Assembly: GCA_963971405.1 (NCBI GenBank)
Contig: OZ020484.1
Coordinates: 21,204,001 to 21,268,000, forward strand
Source: Psococerastis gibbosa
Lineage: Eukaryota; Arthropoda; Insecta; Psocodea; Psocidae
Reading direction: 5' to 3'
DNA: 64,000 bases
Below are positions 1 through 10,819 of this stretch, one piece after another. Position 1 is the first letter of the stretch; every line of letters starts with the position of its first letter. Under the pieces are notes generated by a model. The model worked only from the letters and a program-made list of their open reading frames with translations, ran no database searches and was not told the origin of the DNA. A program made the translations under genes and the position numbers.

Positions 1-1192
1 GGAAAGTTTTCGCAAATTGATTAATTATTAATCATAGGTGACTTTTCAAAATTCTTATAACTTATAATACATGATACAATACAATGAAGTTAACACAAAA
101 AAATTATGAATTACAATTTAATGTATGCGACAATAATAAATTAATGCATATTCCACCGCATTGGGAAGAACTGAAATAATTCGTACAAAAAAGCAATTGC
201 TGCAAGGTGGAAAATTTGATTGGTGGTCACAATGGGTTCCATCATTTATCGAACAGCCAATTAGTGAAGCAATCACCAGCGGAATTTCAGCCACAATCCT
301 AAACTTCTGTAAACCCCACCGCACGTTTTTATTCCTATACAAGTCAAGTTTTAATTAGGCTATCTACCGGCTCTTTACAAGTTATGAAAGGGTTTCAACA
401 GTCGAGTGGTAGGGGGAAATGAGCCATTCATTGATGAGGCACTACATACAACGCGATATTAAAAATTCAATTGAATGTTTATTTTTATTTCCATATTTCA
501 ATAAAGGAGTAAAAGGGACTGGAGAGCACCATGATAATATGTATTCAAAAAGCGGAACAAATTACCTACACTCTGGTGATTTCTTTTTAAATAATATTAG
601 TAACTTTGATGTTAGTTTCAAAGAAAATGAAAAAGTCCCCGTTGCTTTTAATATTGTTGCCGGGGTTGTAATTAGTCGTCTGTGTGCTTATGGTCTGCGC
701 TTGAGCAAGAGTTATGGGGTCGCACATTGAAGCTGACGATCCATCTCAGATAATTAGGGGAAAGTCTGATCCTGGATTACTGCAAACATGGCCGACGGGT
801 GAATCGCCATTGCTCCTCACAAGTGGGGATTTGCCGACGCTAATGGACCGCTCGACTCATTTTTCCCTTCTATTCACTGTCAGATAACCAGACCACATGT
901 TACGTCTTATAGTTTGTGTACCCATCAGCCCAAATCGATGAACACCAGTGGTTCCAAAACATTAACGCAGGGTCCTAGTCAGATTTTTTTTTTTTTTTTT
1001 TTTGGGGGGGGGGTCCATCTGATGTCACCAGAGGAGAGGTACCCTCAATATATATTTAAAACTCTATTCAAAAGTGTACGCTACAAATATTTGGGGGGGG
1101 GGGTCCTTAAGCTTAAGGCTTTAACTTCCATATACACCTAAAAACATCGTTCGAGTGAAAAAGGAAGTACTTTATTTAAAAAAGGGACCACG
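1..1192. other. AT-rich noncoding flank with two T/G tracts
   Basis: No gene is supported here. A 103-codon frame at 419-730 has an ATG but is of a length expected once or more by chance in 64 kb of this composition, and it has no flanking gene signals that I can see. Two poly-G runs ending in TCC lie at about 1004-1013 (after a long T run) and 1093-1102; they resemble the G-run ends of the miniature elements elsewhere in the window, but no terminal repeat can be closed around them. Confidence 0.4.
1171..1176 (-). promoter_or_regulatory. Poly(A) signal AATAAA for the minus-strand terminal exon
   Basis: TTTATT on the plus strand reads AATAAA on the minus strand, 17 nt after the TAA of the candidate terminal exon. 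Such hexamers are not rare in AT-rich DNA, so it supports the gene end only together with the exon structure. Confidence 0.4.
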
Positions 1193-1279
1193 TTAACGTT
1201 TAAGCAGATCAAGATCGCCCGACCGATTTATTAGATCTGTAAGGTATTTTGGATAATTCACTTGAATTACCTTCAGTAC
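1193..1279 (-). CDS. Candidate 3'-terminal coding exon, unidentified protein
   Basis: On the minus strand an acceptor (TTAATACGCAG) is followed by 28 sense codons and TAA. The encoded tail starts VLKVIQVNYPKYL and ends RSGDLDLLKR. It begins in phase 0, matching the phase-0 donor of the exon at 1449-1574, which would leave a 169-bp intron (1280-1448) holding a 17-18 nt T tract. An AATAAA lies just downstream. The family is not recognised: no motif or membrane segment is visible. The splice signals and the phase match are seen in the sequence; that this is a real gene end is inference. It could be a chance frame, because 28 open codons alone mean little. Confidence 0.4.
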   Translation of the reverse strand, partial: VLKVIQVNYPKYLTDLINRSGDLDLLKR

Positions 1280-1448
1280 CTGCGTATTAACAATTACTAC
1301 GCTAAATAAAACCACGTTTTTTTTATCCATCATAGTATGAAACATGCTATCAAGAGTTGCGCACACCCATGTCGCCAATGCTTTTTTTTTTTTTTTTTAC
1401 TTTTTTGATAAGATGTGTCACATAAGTTACAAAATGTTTACACATTAC

Positions 1449-1574
1449 CGAGAGGCTGATGGGACGCACGTCTGGCACTTGGCCGACCGTGTCTCCGAAT
1501 TGCGGATATCTCCTGACGTGATCTATTATATTTCTCCCTCTTATAACATTTCCAACATTGATTAATTGACGTTT
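1449..1574 (-). CDS. Candidate internal coding exon, unidentified protein
   Basis: Minus strand: acceptor CTCAAATTGCAG, then 42 complete codons with no stop, then donor TCTCG/GTAATG. Both ends are phase 0. The peptide begins KRQLINVGNVIRGRNIIDHV and ends VGQVPDVRPISLS; it is basic near its start, has no cysteines and no hydrophobic segment. The exon is richer in G+C (about 48%) than its surroundings, as expected of coding sequence. It would splice to 1193-1279. No upstream partner was found with certainty, and I do not recognise the protein. A transposon-derived frame remains possible. Confidence 0.45.
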
Positions 1575-1599
1575 CTGCAATTTGAGAGCAATATTCATG

Positions 1600-2397
1600 T
1601 CATTATTTCATGGGTGTAATGTGTCTCAGCTAGTCAAGTGAATATACGGAGAAACATATTGCGATTAGAGAACTAAATGGAAATATCAACCACTCACTGA
1701 ATGATTAAATATTCTCTACGTAATAAGTAAAATGCATAAGTAAAAAAAAAAAATGTCATGAGAAAAATGATGAATGTAGAATTTGCTGATATACGGACAG
1801 ACAAAGCGCGATTTATAGAGGGGAGAGGGGCGCTGAACACCCCCTAAATTCCTGGAAAATATTTTGAAAATGTTAGTTTTGTGGCAAACTTCAGTGTTCA
1901 AGTCATTTAATCTGAAAAAACAGTTGGTTTTATTTGTTATCCAATAAAATCACAAGAAATTGGTCTTCTTTTAGGTAAAATACCGACTAGTGAGGGTGTT
2001 TATACTATTTCTAACAGTGGGCCCGGCCCAAAAATTCTAATGGCCACCCAGGTCAGTTTATTTAAATAAATAAACAAATTATTTCAATTTTGTAAGGGAA
2101 TAGGGCGGAGATTAACGTTTCTTCAAGTCTACATTTAAAGGGCTCATAAGGTACGCTTACGGTTTCTAAAGTTGTTCAGTATTCCTAAGCCCAGATGTGT
2201 AGGCCAGCTAGCTAGCTGTTGGCTCTATCTTTCTTCTTTCGACTACCAGTCTGTCCCTGTTTGTCACTTGGTTCAAGATAGGGTCATCAGCCCACAAAAT
2301 TGATACATTGCGTGTACTCTTCTTCTACCTTACTCAACGATGCATTTAGAGCGGTTTAGGAAAATGAAGAAACATCAAATTTTTGATTACTCGCTGA
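1600..2397. other. Noncoding stretch, nothing recognised
   Basis: AT-rich DNA between the two candidate gene ends. It includes a short A tract near 1740 and no frame, repeat end or RNA that I can support. Confidence 0.4.
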
Positions 2398-2643
2398 CCG
2401 CGGAAGTTCCAGCATAGATGGGCTAATGACGATGCTGACGATAATGATGATGCGAGCCAGTGGGCAGTCGGAGGAAATGAATGGGCGACTGAAGCTAATG
2501 CATCTGTCATGATGAATTCGTGTTTATCAAATGAAAATAAATGGCCCGATGGACTCACACTGCGTCATGCTAATATCCATGGCTCAGTTACTGCAGCACC
2601 CGCACAGCCGCATGGGCATGACAAACGGTTGTTAAGAATTTGA
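2398..2643 (+). CDS. Candidate 3'-terminal exon with acidic, Trp-containing peptide
   Basis: After an in-frame TGA at 2395-2397 the plus strand stays open for 81 codons to a TGA at 2641-2643. Possible acceptors are GCGGAAG/TTC (after about 2406) and TTCCAG/CAT (after 2412), both phase 0. The peptide has an acidic block (HRWANDDADDNDDASQW), then NEWATEAN, then a neutral and finally basic tail ending KRLLRI. AATAAA follows at 2678-2683, 35 nt after the stop. The acidic, tryptophan-spaced block loosely recalls the linker of PDCD2-like proteins, but this is only a resemblance and no name is given. The other strand is also partly open, with a low-complexity Ser/Ala shadow. No upstream exon was located. 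Confidence 0.4.
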   Translation, partial: PRKFQHRWANDDADDNDDASQWAVGGNEWATEANASVMMNSCLSNENKWPDGLTLRHANIHGSVTAAPAQPHGHDKRLLRI

Positions 2644-2677
2644 TAATGATATAGGTATTTATAACATGTTAAAGAGA

Positions 2678-2683
2678 AATAAA
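2678..2683 (+). promoter_or_regulatory. Poly(A) signal AATAAA
   Basis: Canonical hexamer 35 nt downstream of the TGA of the candidate exon 2398-2643, in the sequence AAAGAGAAATAAATAAC. Confidence 0.35.
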
Positions 2684-4910
2684 TAACAATTAACTCCTTA
2701 AGGAGCGGAGACGAATGTCAAGATACAATTTAAATGTATTTCTCATTATGACAGTGAGGTGTATGTTGCGCGATTTCTAAAAATCGCATAACAGAATATA
2801 TGTTCTATGAAGATGATTGTGAAACGAGGTAGTGGTCAACGATTATTACGAACTCTCTGCCAAAGTAATGACGTAATTAGTCCCAAACAACGTTAAGCAA
2901 TGCATTGATTAGCCGCGAGTATCCTCTTGTTTTAAATTAATTAGGACGAATCTTTATTTTTTTAGGATATCGCAACGAAAACTTATACAATTCAAATACA
3001 AATAAATGTCGCAAGTTTTATCTATCACTTAAATTTTTAAAAATTAAAGTATTCACTAATCAATAAACTCATGAACCAACGATCCCCTGCGAAATAATCA
3101 TTTCGTAGATATACAAAAAATCCCCTAGAAAAAATTAAATTTGGCTAAATTTTGAAGCAAATTATGCGTCCGTCACCAACACCGATCGCCCACATTTCAT
3201 CAACTTTATTTTTAAAAAATTCTCACGATTTTTTATAGCTATACGATTGATATTTCTTGTGGAATTTTTTTTAAAACAAACACTCTGGCTCTTAAATATT
3301 AAATTATATTGATATTGATTCGATTCTAAAAAAAGTTTACAACCAATTTCTCGCTACAATTTTAAAACACCTTATAAGGTTTACGTTCAAAACCGCATTT
3401 CCAATCCTATGTCAATTAAAAATTTGAAATGAAAAAAAAACACTAATCTTTACAATACTTGTATTGGATAGCGTCAGCAGTAAACACAAATCAAAACTGG
3501 AACACAAATCCTCACGGCGGGGATTAGCCCTTTTGATGATAATCAGAAATGGATGAAGATTATAAAGAGTTTTGGTGTTTTAATTATCGTTAGTGCTTTT
3601 CACGTACCGCTGAGTATTCGGATTAAACTGAAAATGTGACAACACGTCGCAACTTGTTTGTGATGGTACGGCTTGTGGTGGTTTCAGCTGAGAATTTTCC
3701 GCAATGTCAGCACCATACATTTAAGAAATTAATGGGGGAGGGGGGATGCTTAGAGATGAATGTCGCCCTTGTCCTTTTCTGTGTCTCTCTTTTATAGTAA
3801 GAATGCAACAAGAGGAATTTCATGTCTTGAGAGAAAAAGCGAAGGCAATATTTTGCTACGGTAATCTAACAAATTTAATTTATTTTATTTTATTAATATA
3901 ATCATAATAATAATATTCACAGTCTTGTAGTTAATGAAGTTTTTATATTTTATTGTGGCATCTATATACTCTCTCATTTTTGACTCATAGACAATCGATA
4001 ATTCTATTGGATTTCATTCAAATGCTTTCTAAATTAGGTACAGTAAAGACGCCTTATGGACAGGAGACAATAATCCAATTCAATGTACGATGGAGCAGCA
4101 GTGTCTCATCTTTTTGGTGACATTGTATACCGTGATAGGAATTCATCATATTATACAATTATAAGTAGGTATCGTATATTACTGTAGCTGTATTTTATTA
4201 CTAGAATACTGCCTGGATGATAATTATCCAATAAATCATACTTTTACCACAATAAAGAAAATAATACAATATACCGTAACCTCTTGCCATGCTTGTTTTG
4301 CCATGACCTTTTTTTTAGTTTTTAGAACGTATCACAACAGAGAGGGAAAACTCCGGGACAGAAATCAAAACTATATCATTTTGTTTTCCCCTTTTGATGG
4401 GGCTTACATGTCATGGAAATTTTATGTGCGCAGTATGTTTTATGATATTCCCTTCGGCTCAACACCCTCGTAACAAACTTCAATTTTTTATAGGTTGTTC
4501 AGGGGAAAGTAAATGAAAGCATACGGTATGCGTAAGGACGTACTGTACAGTACATATATACATGTAAGTACTTGTAAGTAGTTAATACATGCGCCCTATT
4601 ATTATAATGAAAACCATTATTGCACCTAATTTTATGGTTCACCATGGGAGAGGACCTGTGAGCGCTAGTCTAGGTTAAAAATGATTTTCGTCACTGTGCC
4701 TACAAGAGTTAACAATCAAGAGATTTCTTCAATTAAAAAAGCTATGAATGTAGGTTAGTAGGGCTTGGCCACTCTCTCTTTTTAAATTTTAATTAATTTA
4801 GTAATAGTAGGAGCATGACGGTGAATTGGTGATGATGAACAAACCTAATTGGATTGAATTTCACCCACTAGAACAAATACTATAGCTGTATTATAGGTAT
4901 GTTATAACGT
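2684..4910. other. AT-rich noncoding DNA, nothing recognised
   Basis: No supportable frame, RNA gene or repeat end. There are several short A/T homopolymers and scattered GTAC/TACAGTA words, but no periodic array. Confidence 0.4.
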
Positions 4911-4918
4911 ATTATAGG

Positions 4919-4996
4919 CAAGGCCGTGCCCAGGTATTGATTTCGGGGGGGGGGGGGGGTCCGGACCCCATGGACCACCCCCTGGGCACGGCCATG
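4919..4996. mobile_element. hAT-type miniature element, family B (78 bp)
   Basis: Terminal inverted repeats: left CAAGGCCGTGCCCAGG and right CCTGGGCACGGCCATG. The exact 8-bp target duplication ATTATAGG lies on both sides (4911-4918 and 4997-5004). A G15 run sits about 30 bp inside the left end, followed by GTCCGGACC. With 8-bp duplications and C-A starting ends the natural superfamily is hAT. It has no coding capacity and is a shorter internal-deletion form of the copy at 25671-25846. Confidence 0.85.
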
Positions 4997-5156
4997 ATTA
5001 TAGGTAAACATAGGCAATACGTTAGTAACTATGACAGTTAACTTTTATCATATCATAGGCACTCTAATATTTATTCGTTCGCTAAATTACTATATTTGGG
5101 ATGTTTATGTTGAAGCATACGGGTTGAATCTGAATTTAGGTACCGTATATAATAAC

Positions 5157-5353
5157 CTAAAAATTTTTTTTATGAAACTTATTAATGAAAGTCCATTCTA
5201 AACAGTGTTCAAATTCAAATAAATTCATTCGAACTCTTCAAATAATACAGGTTTACATAAAATGATAAGTTGTATCACTAAAATATAAAATTAAATTTGT
5301 GTAAAGCCTTTTTATTTCGGGGGGAAATGGACCACCCCCTGGGCACACCCATG
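5157..5353. mobile_element. Family B miniature element, left end missing
   Basis: The interior matches the copy at 25671-25846 (CAAATAATACAGGTTTACAT, then TTTCGGGGGG and GGACCACCCCCTGGGCAC). The right end is ACCCATG and slightly diverged, and the left terminal repeat is not visible, so no target duplication can be shown. The left boundary is approximate. Confidence 0.6.
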
Positions 5354-8300
5354 ATGGTAGCTATTAAAATAAATAGAGGGTTACCTGTCAGTTTATTTTT
5401 GCAAGTATTATATAAGGAACTACAATATGGACTATTTGAAAAAGTTGAAAAGAAGGAATACTCTTCCGAGGTGGTTACGCTCAACAAACATATGCCACTC
5501 CTTCATCACTGACATTGTAAAGTAGTTTAATCCACAGAGGCTCGGATACGATAAAGTTGGGGGAAAAATGGGTGGAGGGGGAGGGGAGTGTTTTGTAGGT
5601 CTCAGGTCCCCAGTGCCTCGCTCACAACATGCAGCCCATATAGGACCCTTCTTCACTTTATTTATGACGTCATATTCTTACAAAGGGATCGTAAACTTGG
5701 CTTATTTCCGAACTCATATTCTCAGCTTTTTCTTTCCAACACACTTTTAGGCGATACATTTGTTTGTCTTTGTACTATAGTCTTATTCAATCGATTTTCA
5801 ATTTAGTCTTTTTTTCCTTTAAGCTCATTTGTTATTGTTGCCAAGTAATAAGGTATGCAGCCCCTAATAATTATTAGTTTACGCTGGATTCACGCAGGTT
5901 TCGAAATGGAAAGCTGTCAGCTGCATTTACTTTCACACATCCGCTATCTGTGCAAATTGTGTACAAAATTGTTTGACCGTGGTTGTTATGATATGAAAAT
6001 ATATAGGTTAAATAAATAAAGTTATGAAATCAGTCAAAATAAAAAGTTAATTTTTTTTAGAAAACTTGGTATCCCTGGATAAGAGCATACTGCATACATA
6101 ATTAGTGCAACTAAAAGTTATAGATTAAAGATGCGGTATATGGAGCAAACACATTTAACCCATACATTATAAAATTATGAATCAGTAATAACCAAGAAAG
6201 AGCAGTCTGCTCTTTTAAAGATGCCCATTGTTGAAAAAACCTTTGTGAATGTTTTGACTCAAAGTATGCGGGTTGTTGTCTAAGAAAATAATGTCAATGT
6301 CTTCTATTTTGAGAAACGCCCACAAATACCAACTTGCTTCATTTTCAATGAGTTACCATTTGAAATGCTGGAAGCTCCCTGTTGAATTTTAAGAAATAAA
6401 ATTGGATTGAGGAAAGTTTTATAATTGTTTTGGCGCCAAAGTTGGGTTTGTTATGTTGGAATCGCGTGTGGAGCATGCTCAGTTCGGTTACACCGAAGGA
6501 ATTTTCTTTGTCTAATGTCTGGTGATCAGCCTTTTTGTATTCGTATTGTTTTTATAGTTTAATCCAACATGGCACAATTTTTTTTTCATCTTAACGCTAC
6601 GCCCTTTGGGGCTTACGCGTTGCATGTATATGTGTAGTGCAATACTGTGGTTTTGAATGGTGTCAGGTGTGGTAAACACTAGTATCGTCCGGCAAACTGC
6701 TACAAAGCCCGCTAGACAACGAGTTGCCCAGGTACCGTCTACAACAGTTTGGCACAATTAAAACCCCTATTATTCAATACTCCTAGGTTTGCCAGTTGCC
6801 ATTCATTAGATAGGAGTAAAAAATACAGGTATATTCTGAATTGGGGCAGTGAAATGTAATTGAGTACAACAATCAGAAAATTAATGACTTCAAACGGAGA
6901 TGATAAATGATGTTGATGCTTGGAAAATATAAAAATCCCAAGCTTCAAAACTATCTATAAAAGTAAATTCCCAAATTATGACGCGTTTTACGGTGAGTCA
7001 CTCTTGAATTTTTTTCGTCACAAACAGAAATCATACTGCAATACTTCTGTTTCAATATACTGAAATACACAAAACTTACGGGAAATCCATTATTCCCCCC
7101 GAAAAAATGTTAATTAGAGCAGCGTCACAGCGACATTGACGTGAACTGATGCAAAAACATTGGGCTATTTTTAAAATGAGTCAATTTTTTTAAAAGAAAA
7201 AAAAAATACACAAAAGAACGAACTTTCGTGAAGCATTCGGAAATAAATTACTGAAAATGAGGACAATTAAAATCACGAGATTGAAAAGGAACTCAATCGC
7301 TTACGAAATCTATTTAAAAAATACAAAGACTGCCAGAATATCTCGAAACTCATTAAGGCGATGCGTTGATTGCGAATTTAAAAGAAAATGTTGCTTTTAG
7401 CTAATATAGGCCCTACAGTACTCTTTGCCCTTTCAATCAAAGTACTAGCGGTTACTTTACAATATCATATTCCAGTATCCGAATACTGCATTCCATCGAA
7501 CGAACGTAAAAACCGAAACTGGAGGATTTCGGAAAATCTGGACTAGGCGAAATTTTTCTAATTCCTCTCATTTCGGTTGTATACGAGCTAGAAGGTTGCC
7601 TCTTTAACATAAGTAAGTTTAATGCCAGTATTATATAGGTGGAATCCTTATTTGAAATAGTGGACTAGACTGTTATGTGTTTACGAGAGATCTGTTATTA
7701 ATATGTAAGTGCAGTTAAATAAGTTAGTTTACGTATGTCTAATTAATTTTTTTTGCTTTTTTATTTATTTTTAGGGTAGGGTAAATTGTTATAGGTCTTC
7801 ATGTGGGGCTTTACAATTATTGAGTTTAAATTGTTTAATACACATTCATTCATTCATTCATTTATAATATGCTGCAATATATAAAACGTAAAAAAGGCTC
7901 TACCTCCCTTCTTAAAATTTGGAAGACATCCATGGTTAAATAGTAGTAAGCAATCTTCAGGGCGCTCTATCTGGCAGCAGTTGCTTGCATCGATGGCACG
8001 AAAAAACTTATTAAATTACTCCAATATATTAAAATCAACCCAATTGTATGTATGCTATGTCTGTCGAAACGATTGATCAGATTGTGACGAAACTTTGGTA
8101 GGGTGTTGTGGGAACTTTATTTTCATTATGTAAAAACGATCAAAATAATATGGTAAATAGAAAAGGGCTGTACATTTGACGTATTCACGTACAGCTCAAC
8201 CCATGCCTACATAGAAAAATTCCTAGATGCAGCCTATAGACCCTCTGAACTGCCCACCCTTTGCAGCACGCTAATGCATTATTAAATCGCATCATATAAA

Positions 8301-9875
8301 ACGTTGACCCCTAAGTTACTTAGTCATTAATTCTTTTACCCCATCTCAACATTCCACATCATAACTTTACTGAAATAGAAGTTAAGGACTGGTGGTGTGA
8401 CTCACCCTGTATATACTGTATACGATTTTTTTTTGTTATTAATAGTATTGACATTGAAGGATTAGCATAATTAGGCTAACTCAAAAAGTAAACAAACAGA
8501 ACGGGTAAGAACGGGAAGTTCGCCCGGGTCCACTAGTTTTAGTTTTGGAAAAAGTAAAAATCGTTAATGGCTCACTTATTATGAAACAGAGGTACGGTAG
8601 TGTAGTTATTGAAAAATGACGTGGAGAGTTATGAAGTATGATTAAAGAAAAAACAAATGTAACTAAACATTCATCTACTTACGTTGAGGCTAAACAGGTT
8701 TTAACGAAAATTTGAAAACGAAACTAATCAAAATATAGCCTACCAAGAAATAATCTCAGTTAATATGGCCCTGGGATGGAGATGTGATCCACACAAGTAA
8801 GGGGGAAACATAATATTGCAAGTTAGATAAGTTTCCATATATTTAGACTCAAGTCGCTTGGGGCATGTTGTCATACGTCACGAGTTCATTAGCTATAAGT
8901 TACTTACCAGTACCTAACTAATCACTAAATGCGGCACAATTTGCCCTAGATGTTCATGAGATATCAGCATCACGTTACTTTGGTTAGAAATTTATGGAAA
9001 GTGGCTGTCAGTGTCAGTGTTTAAAACCAATTTTTCTCGATTGGCTACATACTAAGACAAATAAAGCATATGCTAATCAAGAAAAAAGTTGACGAACATA
9101 GTGCAATATACAAATATACAAATATTTTGTAGGTTGTAAAAATAACTGCAAAAGCTTCACTATTGATGGATCCTTACTTAGGATTACACCTTAGCTCATA
9201 GATAATTTTATGGTTAACATTAAAGACCTGCTAATCTAAGGGGGTTTTCGTAAAAAAAAAAAAAAAATATCACATTACATATGTTTCATAGACCAAATAG
9301 GCCTATTCAAGTAGAGTCTAAAAAAAGATATTTCCATCAAGAATTTCTCCATGCCTTAAGGTAAATATTTTCAATTTTAGCAACCAATTTTTCCTTTCGG
9401 ATTGATTTCATATAACCTCGTCAACAACAGGAAGGAAGAAATTTCACGGAAGGATCTGCAACGGCAAAGAAGAAAATTGACAATAAAGAGCTGTTTTCTC
9501 CGATAACTGCACGCTTCAGTCTATGTAGGGCATAAAACGCTTCAACGATGCTTTATTGGAAAAGTTTGAGGAAAATCACTAAAATCCGTACTGTAGTCTA
9601 ATTGCAAGAGGGAAACCAAGTCATGCATCTTACATGCCGGCGCGGCGCCTCAAAAATATGTAAAGCAAGTTATCGCAATATGCTTGGCATTAGGATACGA
9701 TATTTCTGTTTCTCGATGTAGGCTACTACGAGTACTTCAAATTGTATTATGTATGTTAATATTAACATTTCCATATCATACAATACTTAGGTGTGCTTTC
9801 AGACAACTAATATGAGCCTCTATTGACTACTATGTAACTACTTATGACCCCTATATAACACAATAATAATTCACT
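5354..9875. other. Long AT-rich noncoding stretch
   Basis: No gene supported. Open frames near 5432-5806 overlap in all directions across a G-rich patch (GGTGGAGGGGGAGGGGAG) and look like composition shadows. A minus-strand 81-codon frame at 6512-6757 has no splice or poly(A) context I can trust. The (CATT)n run near 7843-7861 is a short microsatellite. Confidence 0.4.
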
Positions 9876-10365
9876 GCATGGCGAGACACCATTAACAATA
9901 AGTTAAGAAGCATCAAACCAGTTATTGGGGATTGGCAAACCTCATATCGCCTAAATCGATCAGAAGAGACTGCTCTTGCCAGATTGCGCATAGGGCACAC
10001 CCGCCATACCCATCGACATTTGTTGTCTGGTGACCAGCCCCCTACATGCAGCAGGTGCGGAGTCCCACAATCAGTGGAACACATAATTACCGAATGCCCT
10101 ATATACGCAGCGGGCAGATTTTCGTTACCGAAACCACACACCCTGCCAAACTTATTAGGGGACAAGCATGGGCCGGTCACGGCAACGTTAAGCTTTCTAA
10201 GCAAGACCGGAGTCATGCCCCACCTGTAGACCGTAGACAAAACCATTCTAAAACACCCATGACTTCCGCACACACACACACACACATACACCGACCGGCG
10301 CAAATACTCGAAAGAGTCCCGCGCCTTAAAAAAAAAAAAAAAAAAAAAAAATAATAATAATAAAA
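9876..10365 (+). mobile_element. I-type LINE, truncated 3' end with RNase H/C-terminal segment
   Basis: A plus-strand frame at 9876-10229 (118 codons, then TAG) encodes the C-terminus typical of I-group non-LTR retrotransposons of invertebrates: IKPVIGDWQTSYR, then LARLRIGHTRHTH, then a cysteine/histidine knuckle CSRCGVPQSVEHIITECP. The stop is followed by about 95 bp of 3' UTR with a CA repeat (10272-10287), an A tract of over 20 and a (TAA)n tail, the usual LINE 3' end. It is 5'-truncated: no reverse transcriptase or APE endonuclease is present. The short frame is intact, so the insertion is fairly young. The precise clade (I, Nimb or relative) was not determined. Confidence 0.85.
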
Positions 10366-10735
10366 TAACTATTGTACAAGTCAGATTAAGAAATCCTTAG
10401 TTAATTCCATTACTCGCATAGGCTAGATACATGTACAGTCATGAAATCGAATAAAATCAAGGGTTTCGTTGTCTATTCCTACGATCTGAACGTCGTATGG
10501 TAATTATGTGATTAAGAAGTAAATGTGTATTAAATTGCAAAAGGGTTAGCATGACATTCATTTTGAATTAAGAAATCCATATTCCCTACTCTGATTCCCA
10601 AAAAATTGGATTAAAATATAAAAAGTGGGCCTAATTTGTGTACAGGACGCTTGAAGTGAAAATATAGATTGTCAATAACAAATCCCAATCTTCAACATTA
10701 TTCATTTATTTTCATAGGCTAGTTTAGTTTTTTAG

Positions 10736-10812
10736 TGCCAATACGGCTGAAGAAATGCATATTGGCGAGTGCAACGGACAAAGAAGAAATGAAATCAAAT
10801 TCCAGGTCTCAG
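10736..10812 (+). CDS. Weak candidate internal exon
   Basis: A pyrimidine-rich acceptor (AGTTTAGTTTTTTAG) is followed by 25 open codons reading ANTAEEMHIGECNGQRRNEI onward and a possible donor CAG/GTGATC. Local G+C is higher than in the flanks. There is no family recognition and no partner exon, and such combinations arise by chance in this much DNA. Confidence 0.2.
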
Positions 10813-10819
10813 GTGATCT

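Noticed and set aside
419-730. 103-codon plus-strand frame from an ATG
   Set aside because: The stop frequency expected at this base composition predicts a few frames of this length by chance in 64 kb; no gene signals or recognisable domain.
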